Positions 54,460 to 64,000 of a stretch of 64,000 bases of DNA are shown piece by piece. The DNA is taken from assembly GCF_905404315.1 (NCBI RefSeq), contig NC_066275.1, forward strand, positions 7,502,001 through 7,566,000, written 5' to 3'. The translations under genes were made by a program, and so were the position numbers. Within the stretch, counting starts at the first letter, position 1, and each line of letters begins with the position of its first letter. The notes beneath the pieces are model-generated. The model was not told where the DNA came from, ran no database searches, and saw only the letters and a list, made by a program, of their open reading frames with translations. Source of the stretch: Leptidea sinapis. Its lineage: Eukaryota; Arthropoda; Insecta; Lepidoptera; Pieridae.

Positions 54460-55610
54460 CCATATGTGGCGGAACCTTGACTTTGTAAAGCGCTAGACTA
54501 TTAGCCGGTGCCTTGTTTTAGGTATAACGCCCAGTTTCTGCTCCCTGCCGCTTAAGATTTCTGGACCCCGTATTCCGATACTAGGCGAAGCATCACGTGT
54601 TGTCGAAGAGCGCTCATTCAACAATTGTTTTTTTTTGTGGTTTACGCACAAAATTGACTCATCTGGGATTGATTTAAGCAAGGTCTATTTTATCACATTC
54701 CGCGATCTCCTCAAGAGAAGACTCGATATAAGAAACAAGTTTCTTCCGGCAGTATTCGACTCTCCAGTACTGTCATTTGCATAGTAATGCATGTTGCCCG
54801 TGTCCAAATTTTTATTTTTATATAAGAGGAGGCAAACGGGCAAGAGGCTCACGGGATAGGAGTGGTGAGGAAGCCGCCCACGGACATCCGCAACAATAGG
54901 TGTCAGGAGATGCGTTGCCGGCCTTTAAGGAGGGAGTATGCTCTTTTCTTGAAGGTCCCCAAGTAGTATCGGTTCGGAAAAACAGCAGCCAGTAATTGAT
55001 TTCAGTGGCAATAAATTTCGTGAATAACGCGAGATTGTGGAATACCAGACGCCAACGTGATGCGGGTGGTATTTTGCATTTTGACGTAAAGTCCGTTGGT
55101 GGAATTTAGCCGCTGGAATCAACCCGAACAGCTCCTCTGAGCACTGGCCGTGATAAATGCGGTAGAAGATGCAGAAAGAACCCACATCTCTACGCAACGC
55201 CAAAGAGCCAAGCTGATCGGGGAATGACTTGATCGTCAATGATTCGAGCCGCTCTTCGTTGATATCATTGATACATATATACATATAATTGATACCTATG
55301 CAAAAGAAACAGTGTAGGAGATAGCACACAACGTTGGACAACTTCAGCCTTGCCTTTTGAGCAATAACGACCTGTATGTTGTGCTCAGTAAGAAAGCTGG
55401 TGGTCCACTTGCATAAAATCCCGGAAAGCCCAAATGTAGTAGTTTCGAGAGGATTGCCTTGTGTTATACACGTTCTTCTCTCATATATCCAGGCTTTCAG
55501 TATATCCAGACTAACTGCCAGGCCTTCTTCCTTGCTTTCGATAGCCGCTGCCCGTCTTTGTGTTAGGAAACCAGCAATCAGACTGACTGTTGATGAAGAA
55601 ACACAATACT
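54460..55610 (-). mobile_element. Old LINE-A-related copy interrupted by another LINE insertion
   Basis: 54460-54817 parallels 43430-43870 of the reference copy (TATTCCGATACTAGGCGAAG, then the poly(T)-interrupted CAF region, to GCATGTTGCCCGTGTCC). Homology resumes at about 55265 (ATTGATACCTATGCAAAAGA, AACGACCTGTATGTTGTGCT) and runs to 55560 (CGATAGCCGC). Many indels and stops. The break at 54818-55262 is a separate insertion. Confidence 0.75.
54818..55262 (-). mobile_element. LINE-A-subfamily 3' end nested in the older copy
   Basis: It ends in an A-rich tail (T-rich at 54818-54830). It contains GAGGCAAACGGGCAAGAGGC, CCGGCCTTTAAGGAGGGAGT and, on the minus strand, GSLALRRDVGSFCIFYRIYH, CSEELFGLIPAAKFH. 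It is more diverged from the reference LINE-A than the 25, 31 and 61 kb fragments, so it is a distinct subfamily. Confidence 0.7.
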
Positions 55611-56200
55611 TACAAATAATAATAAGGTAGATTTAAATATTTCGAAATCTAGACCACCCAACTTATAATGTATAGTAATTTTACACCTATTAGGTGTCCA
55701 TTTTAGTTATAATTTATATAATACTAACATATTGTTATGTCAATGAAGGTAAGGTAGAATTAGTTTAGCATTAAACCAATTATTTCACATCGATAATTGT
55801 ACATTGTGTCTAAAGAGGAGCGATTATAGGACGTTATATTAGCGATTCCTGCGAGGGTGTCGTTTGCAAGCAGCCGAGTGCGGTCTATCTCTCGATTGTC
55901 ATAAAGATACTACACTTCTGATAGAAACAAAATGATAGTACCAAAGAGTATTATGAAGGCAGAAAATTTTAATAAATTGATGTAGCTGTGACAGAAAAAA
56001 AACATCAAAATTGCGCGTTTTTCATTTTGACGTGACGTCTGAAGGTATAACTTATTTATAATATTAATGGAGCAGAAAAACAATATATGAATATGCAAGT
56101 AACATGAATGTTATTTAAGTCTTGCAACGAGGGACATTATAGCCATTCGCCTGTCAGGATGGTTTTCAATATGGAAAGAATAACCTTGAATTCGTGAAGC
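55611..56200. other. Non-coding stretch, nothing recognised
   Basis: AT-rich, no feature supported. Confidence 0.4.
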
Positions 56201-56205
56201 TGGAA

Positions 56206-56440
56206 TCACGATACTCTAAACTCGGAAACACTAAAGATGTCATACGTGGTTTTACAGTTGTGGCAAGTACACAGCTGTTGGGTGATGTAGGTATTCCTAG
56301 TGAACATGTATCCAGATCTTAGGTTGGTACTCCAAACGCAACTTATAGTCCGATGTGATTCAGCGGCAGGAATCAATAGAGATAATACTTCGGAATGCAT
56401 TCCGTAATAGATACGGCAAAAGGCGTAGAAGCAGTGTCAA
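56206..56440 (-). mobile_element. Diverged LINE-A-related fragment
   Basis: Minus strand FYAFCRIYYGMHSEVLSLLI PAAESHRT parallels FYRIYHGECSEELFNLIPAA of LINE-A but is clearly older. It faces the younger fragment at 56467. Confidence 0.55.
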
Positions 56441-56466
56441 TATAACTTTAAATACAACCTCATTCG

Positions 56467-56785
56467 CAGGGAGTGTTCCGAAGAGCTGTTTCACCTGATT
56501 CCTGCCGCTGAATTCCACCTCCGCACGACACGCCACAAGTTAGGATATTATCCCCACCACCTGGAGGTGTGGCGGTCCTCCACAGTGCGGTTTTCAAGCA
56601 GCTTTCTTCCACGTACTACAAAGCTGTGGAATGAACTACCTTGTGCGGTGTTTAAAAGCCGATCCTTAAAGGCCGACAACGCTCTTGTGATACCTCTGGT
56701 ATTGCAAGCGAACGTGGGCGGCGGTGATCACTTAACACTAGGTGACCCGTACGCTCGTTTGTCCTCCTTCTCCATAAAAAATATC
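56467..56785 (+). mobile_element. LINE-A 3' fragment with internal deletion
   Basis: GGAGTGTTCCGAAGAGCTGT through LWNELPCAVF, then about 50 bp that encode the GRYDMGTF region are missing. It resumes at TCCTTAAAGGCCGACAACGC and ends CTCCTTCTCCATAAAA. Confidence 0.8.
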
Positions 56786-58245
56786 TGCTGTATACCAACA
56801 ATATCAAAATCAAGCAGCAAGTCAAAAGGCAGTGATATAGGATTGCACCAGACCATAGATGACCGCAATACTCCATATAATTATCTGGCTAGACCTACGA
56901 CGATAATAGCGCTTATATTCTTGTTTTAAACTATCATCAGTTGCTTAAAACTGCCATTTATCTTGCTTAAAATAAAACTATCGTGACCGAGATACTGAAT
57001 TTAATACAAATTGAAGAAAAACTTAACAGTTTCATTGTATACCGCAATGAAATAATTTAACACTCGACTAGCAGTCATAATGATGATCAAATTTCCGGAA
57101 TGGCAACATTCAAATTTTTTTATTCTCTTTTTTGTAACCGTTTTAGGAAAGAGTAGAATAATGTTCGAATTTCGAAACGTTTCTGTTGACAAAAATCTAT
57201 GTTACATAAGTCTATTTGCAACATAACTGTGGTTCGCTGGAGGTTCGTCGTTTTTGTATTCCTTATAAGTAAAAACAATGCAGAGATATACAACTAGATT
57301 CGTCTGTTGTTTACAATTATTGCTTAAGTAAGAACCTACTTAATATGCATTCGGTACTTTTGAAAACACAACTATGGCGTCACAAGTATTTTGTGGAATG
57401 CAAAACTTCAAAAGGTAGTTTTGTATTTTCTTTAGTAATGTTAATGGAGGGTACAGGCAAGGTGTTTCATCTCTTATTATAGTTGAAAAAGTGTCCAGTT
57501 TATGTAGTAAATAACAGTTCAAAAAGCTTCCGCAATGGCGCTGGTGTAGGCACCGGGTATGGTATGAAGTATGGTGAATGTAGCAATTGTAAACGAATTT
57601 AAGTTTGCCGAGTTAAAAAAAAATAGTCAACTAAAGTAGATACATAGTGAAAATTTCAACGTAAGTTACGTTGTACAAAATAATGTAGTAAATATAACCT
57701 TAAAGAGTTCTAATGTGAAAACGTGTAGCTAGAGTGCTAGTATTATTTTAAATTTGGCGCTTTTAAGATTTACCCTGATGCTACTGTGGCGCCACACTAA
57801 TTTAATGCATTTTGACGGACACTTTTCATATACATAGATGATTCTCTGTGCCAATTCCCTCCATAATAATGTTATACTATCCCAAACCCCCGTCTTATAG
57901 ACAAACAAAATAGTACACAAAATATTCTAATCAGTCAGGCTATTCGTGAGATCTACCGGCACTAACGAACAGCAATTCATTTATCTATATTGTTATAGAT
58001 ACATAGTTCCGTGCAATACTAAGTTTAAAAGTTTTAAAGGTCAGATGTCACGAATACAAAATCTACACGGGAGTAATTGAAAACGGACTCTCATCTTAAT
58101 CATATAACTAGTATGGCCATAAATTCTGTTACAAATAAAAATAGAAATATGATTTTTTATCATAGGGTGTAACAATAACATAACATATTGCAACAACACT
58201 AGGTAAACTTCATGAAGCTTCATCAGTTCGTAAAAGGGCTTTAAC
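56786..58245. other. Non-coding stretch, nothing recognised
   Basis: AT-rich. Short frames only. Confidence 0.4.
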
Positions 58246-58249
58246 ATGG

Positions 58250-58960
58250 AACAAGATAAAAAGGCATTTATTTTCTCAAAATTGATTCCTTTAGGATTAT
58301 TTTTGATGTCATTTCTAATAACTACTAGATACTACTACCGCTTCGGAAACAAATAGCGCTTTGAGAGAGAAGAAGCGGCGCAAGAAACTCTCCCAGCATT
58401 ATTTTATTGCGCTCTTTTCAATAAAAATATACTATATTGTACAGTCATTTCTATCGCTATAAAATAATCATAATCTAGTCCCAGGCTGTCCGATCATTTA
58501 GATATTCAGCAGTGGAGTAATAGGATTTACGACAGAGCCATTTTTTATAAAACATTTAAATTTATTTATAGATAATGCCTGAACAGTGGCTGGGACTTTA
58601 TTATAGAACTGTAAACATTTACCCTTAAAGCTATTATGTATCTTATGAAGCCTACTAGAATTAGTTACAAGCAATCCCTTATTTCTAGTGTTATAATAAT
58701 GAAAATCACTATTAAGAGCAAAAAGGTGACGATTTTTGTGAACGTATATGAAATTTTCATAAATGTACTGACAATGAACAGTCATAATATTTATTTCTTT
58801 AAATTTTTCTTTGAGAGACTGTCTATAACCAAGCTGATATATAGCACGAACAGCTCTCTTTTGCAGAGCAAACACTATATTAATGTCAGCAGCATGACCC
58901 CATAGTAAAATACCGTACGTCATGACGCTGTGAAAATAACTGAAGTAAGACAAGAAATTT
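58250..58960 (-). mobile_element. LINE-C 3' fragment, 5'-truncated
   Basis: It includes the ORF2 C-terminus and the full ~245-bp 3' UTR ending in GATAAAAAGGCATTTA reversed. It shares the 3' UTR with 6705-6866 and 45385-45866. Confidence 0.85.
58498..58953 (-). pseudogene. LINE-C ORF2 C-terminal fragment
   Basis: An open frame of 151 codons: YFHSVMTYGILLWGHAADIN, VFALQKRAVRAIYQLGYRQS, FKEINIMTVHCQYIYENFIY, NTRNKGLLVTNSSRLHK and FYNKVPATVQALSINKFK. SVMTYGILLWG and LQKRAVRAI are the typical thumb-to-C-terminus motifs of jockey/CR1-type ORF2 proteins. No stop interrupts it, so the fragment is fairly recent. RT catalytic motifs are absent through 5' truncation. Confidence 0.88.
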
Positions 58961-59069
58961 TAGGTGGCCTGTGGAGAGCTATACATAATTACCCTCTATA
59001 TAATCTACTATACTACAGTATCTTCCTTATGAGGAACTTATGACCTGCCTCATAAGTTCTTATGAGGAA

Positions 59070-59800
59070 ACTCTTTGTCGCTCATAGGGAAATGAGGAGA
59101 TCCGCAGGAGAACCTTAGTCACCGACATAGCCCAAATGATTGCGAAACTGAAGTAGCAGTGGGCAGGGCACATAGTTCGACGGACAGATGGCCGTTGGGG
59201 CATTACCCTTCCCATGGACTTACCAACCTTTCGGTTATCAAGATCTACATCCCATTTGCGCCAAGCCACTACGACTCCGACACCAATGGAGAGGCACTGA
59301 TACCCAGTGAGCTCCCCTCCCCCATAGCCCCCGTGTCGGTAAAGCTACCTCCACCACGTTTGACGGGTAACCGCCGAGGAACCTTTCGGAACCATCTACT
59401 TCGGGTCAATTGAAGGCCACCGCGCCCGTTGCTCGGAAAACCGAGATCAGGTGGCTACTTGGCCAACTTTTTTGGGAGAGCACCCTGAAGTACAGTTGAA
59501 CACCCTATACCGACTGTCCACTAACAGACGTGACAACATACATCGCGCCTGTTTTCAACTTTCCCCCAAGGTACTAGTGGATACGGACAGCGGCCGTTGG
59601 GGCAGTAAAGTCCTCGAATAGCGACCACGTACTTGAAGACGCAGTGTCGGTAGGCCCCCCACAAGACGGACCGATCATCGGTCAAGATCGCCGGAATACG
59701 TTGGACGAGGGCGGCGCAGGACCGATCGTCTTGGAAATCTTTGGGGGAGGCCTTTGTCCAGCAGTGGACGTCTTCCGGCTGATCATGATGATGCTACTAA
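59070..59800 (+). mobile_element. RTE-like LINE 3' fragment with an insert
   Basis: The + strand gives MRRSAGEP-region RRRTLVTDIAQMIAKLK, QWAGHIVRRTDGRWG, then, after an insert, DSGRWGSKVLE, RRSVGRPPTRRTD, RAAQDRSSWKSLGEAFVQQW and TSSG. This is the diagnostic RTE (craniofacial-like) C-terminus. Damaged by several stops. It ends near ATGATGATGCT. Confidence 0.8.
59203..59584. mobile_element. Unknown GC-rich insert in the RTE fragment
   Basis: It interrupts the RTE frame between DGRWG and KVLE. It is bracketed by near-identical 20-21-bp copies (GGACAGATGGCCGTTGGGGC at 59182 and GGACAGCGGCCGTTGGGGCA at 59585). The insert is markedly richer in GC than the flanks and has fragments of open frame (LPSHYDSDTNGEALIPSELP on +). 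No family recognised. Confidence 0.55.
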
Positions 59801-60177
59801 AGTAAGCCTTCTTTGTTAAAGAAACATTAATATATTTATTGAATTTGTCCTCAGTGAGTCTTAGTGCACTATCTGGTATTTTATTGTAAAACTAAATACC
59901 AAGACAATGAAATACAATAAAAATACATTTATGTTTTATGACGTATTGTAATCTTAATAACACTTATATGACTTTATATATTGCTGTAAAAAATAAAAAG
60001 AATTCTATCCGAAAATACTACCTATGGCTTTAATGCATGTCTTTAATATGTCTGGTCACGAAACTATAACTTACTGCTATAACGAATTTGCATTCGAAAA
60101 AATAAAAATTATAAGTCTTAAAGTTGTAACAATATTTATGACCCTACTGTATTAAGCGGTTTGTTAACAGGTATGTT
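59801..60177. other. Non-coding stretch, nothing recognised
   Basis: AT-rich. Confidence 0.4.
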
Positions 60178-60313
60178 TTTTTATGAAAATGAGGGACGAA
60201 ACGAGTAAATCGTTCAGCTGATGGCAATTGACACGCCCTGTCCATTACAATGCTGTGCCGCTCAGGATTCTTGAAGAACCCCAAAATTTCTAGCTGCACT
60301 ACGCCTGCGCTCG
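60178..60313 (+). mobile_element. S1 repeat, 5' part only
   Basis: ATGAGGGACGAAACGAGTAA through GCCGCTCAGGATTCTTGAAG to CTACGCCTGCGCTCGTC, then ends. Confidence 0.7.
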
Positions 60314-60388
60314 TCTACAATATGTTATTTAAATATATCATTATAATATTACATATTACAAGACAAGGAAAGATATTGTATTCTGTAG

Positions 60389-60618
60389 AACTTAGATCTT
60401 AGTCTAGATAGACTGTTAAAACTGTGAAAACGTCGAAAAATTGAGGTTGACAGATAACCTCTATTTTGAGTAATACACGCACACTTACACAAAGTGACAT
60501 ATAAATCGTGAGTGTAAGACGGAGCTTGTCACGCACACTAAAGTAATAAACCTGGCCTGTTTTCGTCGGTTGTCTAACAGCAAGAGGCTCTATCTAGAAG
60601 TATAAACTATCTAAGTTG
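60389..60618. mobile_element. MITE-2, best-preserved copy
   Basis: Inverted ends AACTTAGAT...TCTAGATAGAC and (reversed) AACTTAGATAGTTTATACTT CTAGATAGAGCC. Core CACACTTACACAAAGTGACA and CACTAAAGTAATAAACCTGG shared with the other three copies. Confidence 0.75.
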
Positions 60619-61160
60619 TAGAATAATTAAATTTATTCATTATCTTATTAATTTAAAATAAAATATTTATTTTAATGATATTATCCCAAATTGAAATATA
60701 ACGCTTAAATAGCTTAGTTCTAGGCGATTGAACTTATTTCTCACTTATGTACCTATAAGATTTTACTACATATTGTACTTTCAAAGGAATTTACGGAAAA
60801 AAGTAAATAACTTAAATACAAGAGATTCTCACTTTCAAGAGTTCTATGTAAATATGATGATATTAATTTAATCTGCTGTTAGTATGAAAGAAAACAACGC
60901 GTTTTACCGCAAGCATGAATAACTCTGAGATTGCAGATTTTTTTTCTAAATTATTGACACTTATCGTAATATTATGGATAATCCACACTATGTCTTTAAA
61001 AATATCCTATGTGTTATAACAAAATTTCAAAAGTTTAGTACATAATTATACCCAGGCGCAAACTGGTTCAAATTCGACTAGTATCGGAATACAGAGTCTC
61101 GAAGACACGAGCGATTGCCAATTCTATTATAAATAATAATATAAATATAATTATTATATT
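60619..61160. other. Non-coding stretch, nothing recognised
   Basis: AT-rich. Confidence 0.4.
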
Positions 61161-61162
61161 CA

Positions 61163-61368
61163 AATCAAAAGAGAATGATCTTCCTTGTGCGGTGTTTCCG
61201 GGACGATACGACATGGGTACCTTCAAAAAAAGCGCGTACACCTTCCTTAAAGGCCCGCAACGCTCCTGTGATTCCTCTGGTGTTGCAAGAGAATGTGGGC
61301 GACGGTGATCACTTAACACTAGGTGACCCTTACGCTCGTTTGTCTTCCTTTTCCATAAAAAAAAAACT
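61163..61368 (+). mobile_element. LINE-A 3' end fragment
   Basis: CTTCCTTGTGCGGTGTTTCC, GGACGATACGACATGGGTAC and CTTTGTCTTCCTTTTCC-type ending plus poly(A). Very close to the reference copy. Confidence 0.85.
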
Positions 61369-63589
61369 TTTTGAATGTAACCCCTACTAAAATTGAATAG
61401 TTAATATAATTTATTTGGAAGAGAAACATAATTCGTTTACGCGTGAATAGTTTTAAGATAATTGGAATAAAGTGAGGATTTGTGAAAGCACAAACTAGTT
61501 GGCGAAGTTATTGAATTCTTGAGTAATGATAGTATGGGGTCCGATCCTGGTGTTACAACATGTCGATAAGACAAATCGATACTTAACAGCCTTAAGAGCG
61601 ACCTCGGTCCACATTCCAGTACTGTCGAGCGTGTGTTAGCCATTTGAATTACACTTACATACTCGACGGAGGCCATTCGGAAGACGTTTGATTAGCGAAC
61701 AATGATACACTACTCAATGTAATTGGATTTGGTAATTGAATAATATCAGGTATGGTAGAAGAATATGTTTTAATTAAAGTGTATTATTTCTTCTTCATTT
61801 TATTCTAACAATACTTGAAAAAATCAGAGGCCTTCGTATTTTTGAAGTTATACTTCTTGATGCGCATTATGAAAAAATTATGAGAGTGAAATTTTAAGAT
61901 TGCTTGGTTGATTGCTTGCACATCATTGTAACACAAAAGTAACAGGTTAAAGTTGGTTCCTAAAATTTCTGACGTTTGGGTCATTTGTTTTATTTTTGGT
62001 TTCTTCGTCCATTATTAGGATAGGAAAAGGTTTCAAGCCCGTACAGCCGTATTCGTTATTTAATAATTATTTGATGAAGCCATCGTTGCAAGATTTTTAC
62101 AATGTTAATCTTTTTAAAAACGTAGAATAGCACGAGGAATAAATAATTTTAAGTATTTTTGCTTTGTTAGGCCAAAGAAGTATAACTTCTACACACATTT
62201 TTTTTTTATTTACTTCTCTTTCATTTGCAAAACTTAGTTCGATGCTCGGTCGGAATACATTATGTGTACATTCCTGTAGCTAATATTTATACGAAATATT
62301 TTAAAAGCTGTAATATAGTTTATTTCGTCATAGATATAATTACTTATTTCATTGTTGTTACTTATTATCATAGGGTTACAATATACTAGCGTTTAGACAA
62401 ACTAAGCTGCAAGAGAGAGACAGAACATCTCTAACGTAGGTATAGCAAGATAGAAAAGGAAAGCGAATTTATAGTTACTGTTTTAACATTCAGTCACGCT
62501 TTGAGTAAGCATCTTAGTATAAACCACTAGCTAACGCACACATTGACAATCAAAATTGGTCAAGCATTATCGGGCTGTCAAGTTGTATATACTCTACTAC
62601 ATTCTTAGTCTATGTGTTAGATATTTAATATATTCTAATATAATTGTTGACCCTTTAAAATCAAGGTTGTTTGATTTTGTAGTGATAACTTCTTATGGGA
62701 GGGTAACCGCTTCGTAACGTAACGCGTTACGGTGCCAGTCTGTCTGGCTTCCCTTTCTTTCAAGCATACGGCAGCGGTAGGAAGGATCCTCCTCTCTCAC
62801 TCTAAACAATTGATACTTTTATAGGATTAAATAATGATACTTATAATGTACATACACAAAAGTCTAATTTACATATACATGAATTGTAACTATGGTAAGA
62901 ATAAAATATGATTTATAATCGGCTAGCCGTTCCCGCCCGGCGAATTTTAAAAGGAAATAAATAGTTTCATGTCGGTACGATCAGTGGTTTAGGCGTGAAA
63001 GAGCCTCAAACAAAGACCATTTTCATTATATATTTGTATATAATATATACATATAGAATTTTATTAATAAATAACCCTTCCTTACATTATCATAATAATA
63101 TACATAAAATTTAAGTAATAACCTGAGCTTTCTCAAGTTAATTAACAATTTCAATATTAATTAGTTCAACTGAGATTAGTTTAAGTTAACACTTCTGCCG
63201 GGCATCCCGAGACGCACACGATTCTTGTTAATATACATGATCATAATAATAGTAATACATGTTTAACATTATTACACAATAAACATTTCTCGCTCTATAA
63301 AGTTTGACGAATGATTTAATCATATTACCGAAACGGAGCGCAACGTGATGAGAACAAAATGAAATTAATCCGTCACTAAATCTAAAGTAACTCGTGTAAA
63401 GTTGCGGCCGATATTGTGTCGTAAGCAGCCAGTCACAACTCAAATCATTCGGTACATAAAACAAACATTTAAAGCGCTTACTCACGACATTGTGAAGTAA
63501 TACGCTACCAGACTATTAGTCTATATTTATATTATAACAGCTTTATAACTAGCTATTGAGGTAACTAGATATAGCGAATGTGTTATCTA
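61369..63589. other. Non-coding stretch with a small palindrome
   Basis: Mostly AT-rich. At 62718-62731 CGTAACGCGTTACG is a perfect 14-bp palindrome in a GC-richer patch (62690-62770) that may be a repeat end. Frames at 61437-61676 and 63228-63485 are unassigned. Confidence 0.4.
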
Positions 63590-64000
63590 CACTGGCCTTC
63601 AAAAGTAAGTATCACACTTTTAAAATTGGGATAACGTTTTAAGTTCACAAGATATACTTTCGAAATAAAAAGTACTCCAAAGAGAATTTAATTTTGTACA
63701 TAAAAACTTTATAGTCGGTAACCTTCTTTTAAGAATTGGCTGAAAAAAACTTCAAAAATAAAACCATTCCTTTTTCAAAGTGGACGTTTCCGAATTACAA
63801 TTTTACCATTCGCATTTTTCTTTCTGCTTTAAATTTTTTTCAAGATCGATGGGTCTTGTTTTAAAAATTTATGCTAAAAAGCACATAACATGGTATTGCC
63901 TCCTCGAGCTCTGATTATAGCTTCGAGTCGGTTTGGCATACTGAATACTAGGTTTCGGAGCCGATGTTGGAGAAAATTCTCCCATTCTTCTACCAGGGCC
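63590..64000 (-). mobile_element. Tc1-like element, right part, runs off the window
   Basis: It begins CACTGGCCTTCAAAAGTAAG next to TA (63588-63589), a Tc1-type terminus. The transposase C-terminus is at 63874-63999 on the minus strand: LVEEWENFLQHRLRNLVFSM, PNRLEAIIRARGGNTMLCAF, stop. The pattern EEW--I/LP--R-L--SMP-R---I-ARGG is the usual ending of Tc1-like transposases. The catalytic core would lie beyond 64000. Confidence 0.75.

Noticed and set aside
63228..63485. ATGTC|GTGAGT as a tiny first exon on the minus strand
   Set aside because: Two-codon exon with consensus donor is tempting, but nothing supports transcription; such matches arise by chance.

Overview
The window looks like a repeat-dense stretch of a lepidopteran (butterfly or moth) nuclear genome. 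It is AT-rich, has introns and no operons, and carries insect-type LINEs, mariner/Tc1 elements, Helitron-like repeats, tRNA-like repeats and MITEs. The species cannot be told from sequence alone. Family labels used below (LINE-A to LINE-D, S1, MITE-1 to MITE-4) are local to this window.

Host genes are few. The best is an intact six-exon mannose-6-phosphate isomerase gene on the + strand (coding 19272-24326, 400 aa), with all expected zinc ligands and clean splice sites. About 3 kb upstream is a two-exon gene (15814-16642) for a small predicted secreted protein that I do not recognise. A proline-rich first coding exon of an unidentified gene lies on the - strand at 7346-7646. A very short possible first exon sits at 53326-53406.

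Nearly everything else is mobile DNA. From left to right: a LINE reverse transcriptase remnant (1-1010); a MITE with TTA target duplication (2961-3435); Helitron-like, S1 and tRNA-like repeats (3.9-9.8 kb); a mariner fragment (9.9-10.3 kb); a LINE fragment with a probable LTR and a complete Tc1/mariner-type element (11-14.5 kb); the two host genes with introns full of repeats (15.8-24.3 kb); a 1.43 kb foldback element directly behind the isomerase gene (24408-25838), containing a perfect palindrome; LINE-A copies including one fused from its 5' and 3' ends (27.0-28.0 kb); a mariner copy (33606-34860); a complete 5.6 kb I-like LINE (35627-41238) with an 11-bp target duplication, inserted inside a MITE; a 5'-truncated LINE-A (42900-45283); then older LINE, RTE and MITE remains; and the edge of a Tc1-like element at 63590-64000.

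Several elements look recently active but recently killed. The I-like LINE, LINE-A copy, mariner and Tc1/mariner-type element each carry only a few stops or frameshifts, and three of them have also lost a catalytic acidic residue. Nested insertions (LINE in MITE, LINE in LINE, unknown GC-rich insert in RTE) give a relative order of events. No CRISPR array, rRNA gene or convincing functional tRNA gene was seen.
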